In this document: piece after piece, positions 46,030-47,459 of the stretch | Layout of the letters: each line of letters starts with the position of its first letter | Numbering within the stretch: position 1 is the stretch's first letter | Origin: Pseudomonadota bacterium | Lineage (GTDB): Bacteria > Pseudomonadota > Gammaproteobacteria > Burkholderiales > Casimicrobiaceae | Length of the DNA stretch: 47,459 nucleotides | Direction: 5' to 3' | Assembly: GCA_009786085.1 (NCBI GenBank) | Contig: WQTW01000002.1 | Coordinates: 1 to 47,459, forward strand | Made by a program: the position numbers and the translations under genes | Notes under the pieces: model-generated | The model's database searches: none | What the model was told of the DNA's origin: nothing | What the model saw: the letters and a program-made list of their open reading frames with translations, nothing else

Positions 46030-47127
46030 GTGAACTATCGCGTTTTGCGTTTCGAGACGGCGGCGGAACAGGCGGAAGCCTGGTCTGACGCCTTGCTCGA
46101 CATCGGCGCGTTGTCCGTCGATTTATCCGACCCCCATCTCGGCACCGATCAGGAAACCCCGCAATATGGCGAACCCGGCGCGTCCGAAGGTTTGTTGTGG
46201 CCGGTCGTGCGGATCGACGCGTTGTTTGCGGACGAACCGGCGGGTGAACCAGAAGAAACTACGTTAAACGTAGTATTGCGCCGCATTGCCACAACCCTCT
46301 CCTGCCCGTTGCCGCTGTTTGAAATCGTGCCGATGGCCGAGCGCGACTGGGTGCGCGAAACACAAACGCAATTCGGACCCATCGCCGTGACCGACGATTT
46401 CTGGATCGTGCCGACCTGGTCAACACCGCCTGCCGATGCGCGGTACATTTTGCGGCTCGACCCCGGCCTCGCCTTCGGCACCGGCTCGCATCCGACCACA
46501 CAACTGTGCCTGAAATGGTTGCGGGAACACACGCCCCCTTTTGAAAGAGCCTGTCCCCGAAGCGATTCTGATCGGGGAGGGTGTTCGTCGCAGACGGACG
46601 GGGGTTTGAAGCCTCTCTCCCTGTCAGGCTCCTGTTTTGCCCCCTTTTCAAAGGGGGGGCAGCCGGAGGCGGCGGGGGTTTGCCGGAGTGTCAACGGAGG
46701 CGGAGGGGGGGTGTTTCCTCTCGCGTCCGTACTCGACTACGGCTGCGGCTCCGGTATTCTGCTGCTGGCGGCGCGACTGTTTGGCATGGGCGCGAACGGC
46801 CAAGCCTTCGGCACCGACATCGACCCGCAAGCCTTGATCGCCAGCCGCGAAAACGCGCTAGCCAACCACCTCGACGCAATCTTCGTCGCGCCCGATCAGT
46901 TGCCCGAACAAAGCTTCGACCTCGTGATCGCCAACATCCTCGCCAACCCGTTGCGGGCGTTGGCGCCGTTGCTCGCTGGTCGCACCGCCATCGGCGGTCG
47001 CCTCATCCTCTCCGGCATTCTGGAAGAACAACAGGAAGAACTTTGCGCCTGCTACGCGCCCTGGTTCGACATCGCGCCCTGGAAAACGCTCGATGGCTGG
47101 GTGTTGTTGTCAGGGGTCAGAGCGTAG
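46030..47127 (+). CDS. prmA: Ribosomal protein L11 methyltransferase with an in-frame repeat insertion
   Basis: PrmA methylates ribosomal protein L11. The 365-aa frame starts at GTG 46030, six bases after accC. The N-terminal L11-binding domain (about 1-120) is followed by LDPGLAFGTGSHPTTQLCLK, the SAM motif VLDYGCGSGILLLAA and DLVIANILANPL. Typical PrmA is about 295-300 aa. The excess (about residues 166-231) lies between LKWLREH and VLDYGCGSG, just before the SAM-binding strand, and is coded by B split by H, then a second B. The rest is intact. PrmA is not essential in several bacteria, so activity may or may not be kept. Confidence 0.94.
   Translation: MNYRVLRFETAAEQAEAWSDALLDIGALSVDLSDPHLGTDQETPQYGEPGASEGLLWPVVRIDALFADEPAGEPEETTLNVVLRRIATTLSCPLPLFEIVPMAERDWVRETQTQFGPIAVTDDFWIVPTWSTPPADARYILRLDPGLAFGTGSHPTTQLCLKWLREHTPPFERACPRSDSDRGGCSSQTDGGLKPLSLSGSCFAPFSKGGQPEAAGVCRSVNGGGGGVFPLASVLDYGCGSGILLLAARLFGMGANGQAFGTDIDPQALIASRENALANHLDAIFVAPDQLPEQSFDLVIANILANPLRALAPLLAGRTAIGGRLILSGILEEQQEELCACYAPWFDIAPWKTLDGWVLLSGVRA
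46531..46690. repeat. Repeats B(H) and B inside prmA
   Basis: The first B (46531-46607) is split after CCCCCTTTTGAAAG by H (AGCCTGTCCCCGAAGCGATT with CTGATCGGGGA), just as at 36957-37030. A second B (46639-46688, CCCCCTTTTCAAAGGGGG, then GCCGGAGGCGGC) follows. Both stay in frame. Confidence 0.9.
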
Positions 47128-47459
47128 CCCGGATAAGCGAAGCGCCATCCGGGTGTCAGGGATCAGAAGTCAGAGGTCAGGTATCAGAGCGTAGGGGCGC
47201 GATTTATCGCGCCCTGTTTGTTCTCACGCGAAGGCGCGACGCCGCGAAGGAACAAAAGTTCCCTCCCCTTCAAAGCATAGGTTTCTACACAAGAGCTGCG
47301 TCATGGTCTCTGATGACATGCTCTTCTCTCACATTCCAAGAAGCGCCGCAGGCGCGCCACATGAGTAACCGTCGGTGGAGCGTGAGCGTAGCGAACGCGG
47401 AACCGGCGGAGACAGACAGCACCATCGTCCAGCCCTGCAAGGGCTGAACAGACATTATT
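47128..47459. repeat. Repeat-rich host DNA downstream of prmA
   Basis: From left to right: GCCCGGATAAGCGAAGCGCC with ATCCGGG (47127-47153), E heptamers (47155-47189), a G palindrome (47192-47214), F (47224-47250), and the inverted copy of the left-edge repeat (about 47362-47446). Stretch 47251-47360 shows nothing recognisable. No gene is supported here. Confidence 0.7.

Noticed and set aside
46581..47447. 288-codon + strand frame overlapping prmA
   Set aside because: Arg-rich shadow of prmA in another frame, running through several repeats.

Overview
The window holds a complete Mu-like transposable prophage (about 42 kb, 96-42060) inserted in a bacterial chromosome, plus about 5.4 kb of host DNA to its right. 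The host genes are aroE and then aroQ-accB-accC-prmA, all on the + strand. That order and the protein sequences fit a Pseudomonadota bacterium, most likely a betaproteobacterium; I cannot name the genus. Both window edges carry inverted copies of one host repeat, so the window may be a contig that ends in repeats.

The prophage boundaries can be read directly. A 5-bp duplication GGCTA lies at 91-95 and 42061-42065. The element starts TG (96) and ends CA (42060), and an inverted TTTTGTCAG site lies exactly 16 bp inside each end. Left to right it carries: a divergent immunity region (LexA-like repressor on -, Ner on +); the DDE transposase A and ATPase B; small early genes including Gam, GemA and Mor; a moron on the - strand; a C4 antisense RNA / icd-like / Bro-N antirepressor locus like phage P1 immI; lysis genes (possible holin, lytic transglycosylase, overlapping spanins); the packaging and head module (small and large terminase, portal, MuF-type head protein with a probable toxin tail, gpG, protease with nested scaffold, decoration, capsid); and a long non-contractile tail module (tail tube, frameshifted chaperones, 1697-aa tape measure, J-like tip, glycine-rich fibre). 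The right arm carries a Dam-type methylase, a promoter, four unknown small genes, a short tyrosine recombinase and an excisionase-like protein. There is no sheath or baseplate, so the tail is siphovirus-like on a Mu-type replication chassis.

The most striking feature is a set of short palindromic or tandem repeat families that occur again and again between genes and inside genes. They are named here A (CTCTCCCGC-AAG-CGGGAGAG type), B (CCCCCTTT-GAAA-AGGGGG joined to a GTCGGC-TTC-GCCGAC type hairpin), C (dRS3-like ATTCCC-N8-GGGAAT), D (9-nt CACGAAA units), E (7-nt TGAYNYC units), F (8-nt CTTCGCGN units), G (GTAGGGGCG...CGCCCCTAC) and H (TGTCCCCGA...TCGGGG, found inside B or A). They add in-frame peptides to at least ten genes, including the host genes aroE and prmA and the phage transposase, portal and inner spanin. 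Several are nested inside one another. This looks like a family of protein-invading mobile palindromes comparable in behaviour to Rickettsia palindromic elements; it is the main candidate for something undescribed.
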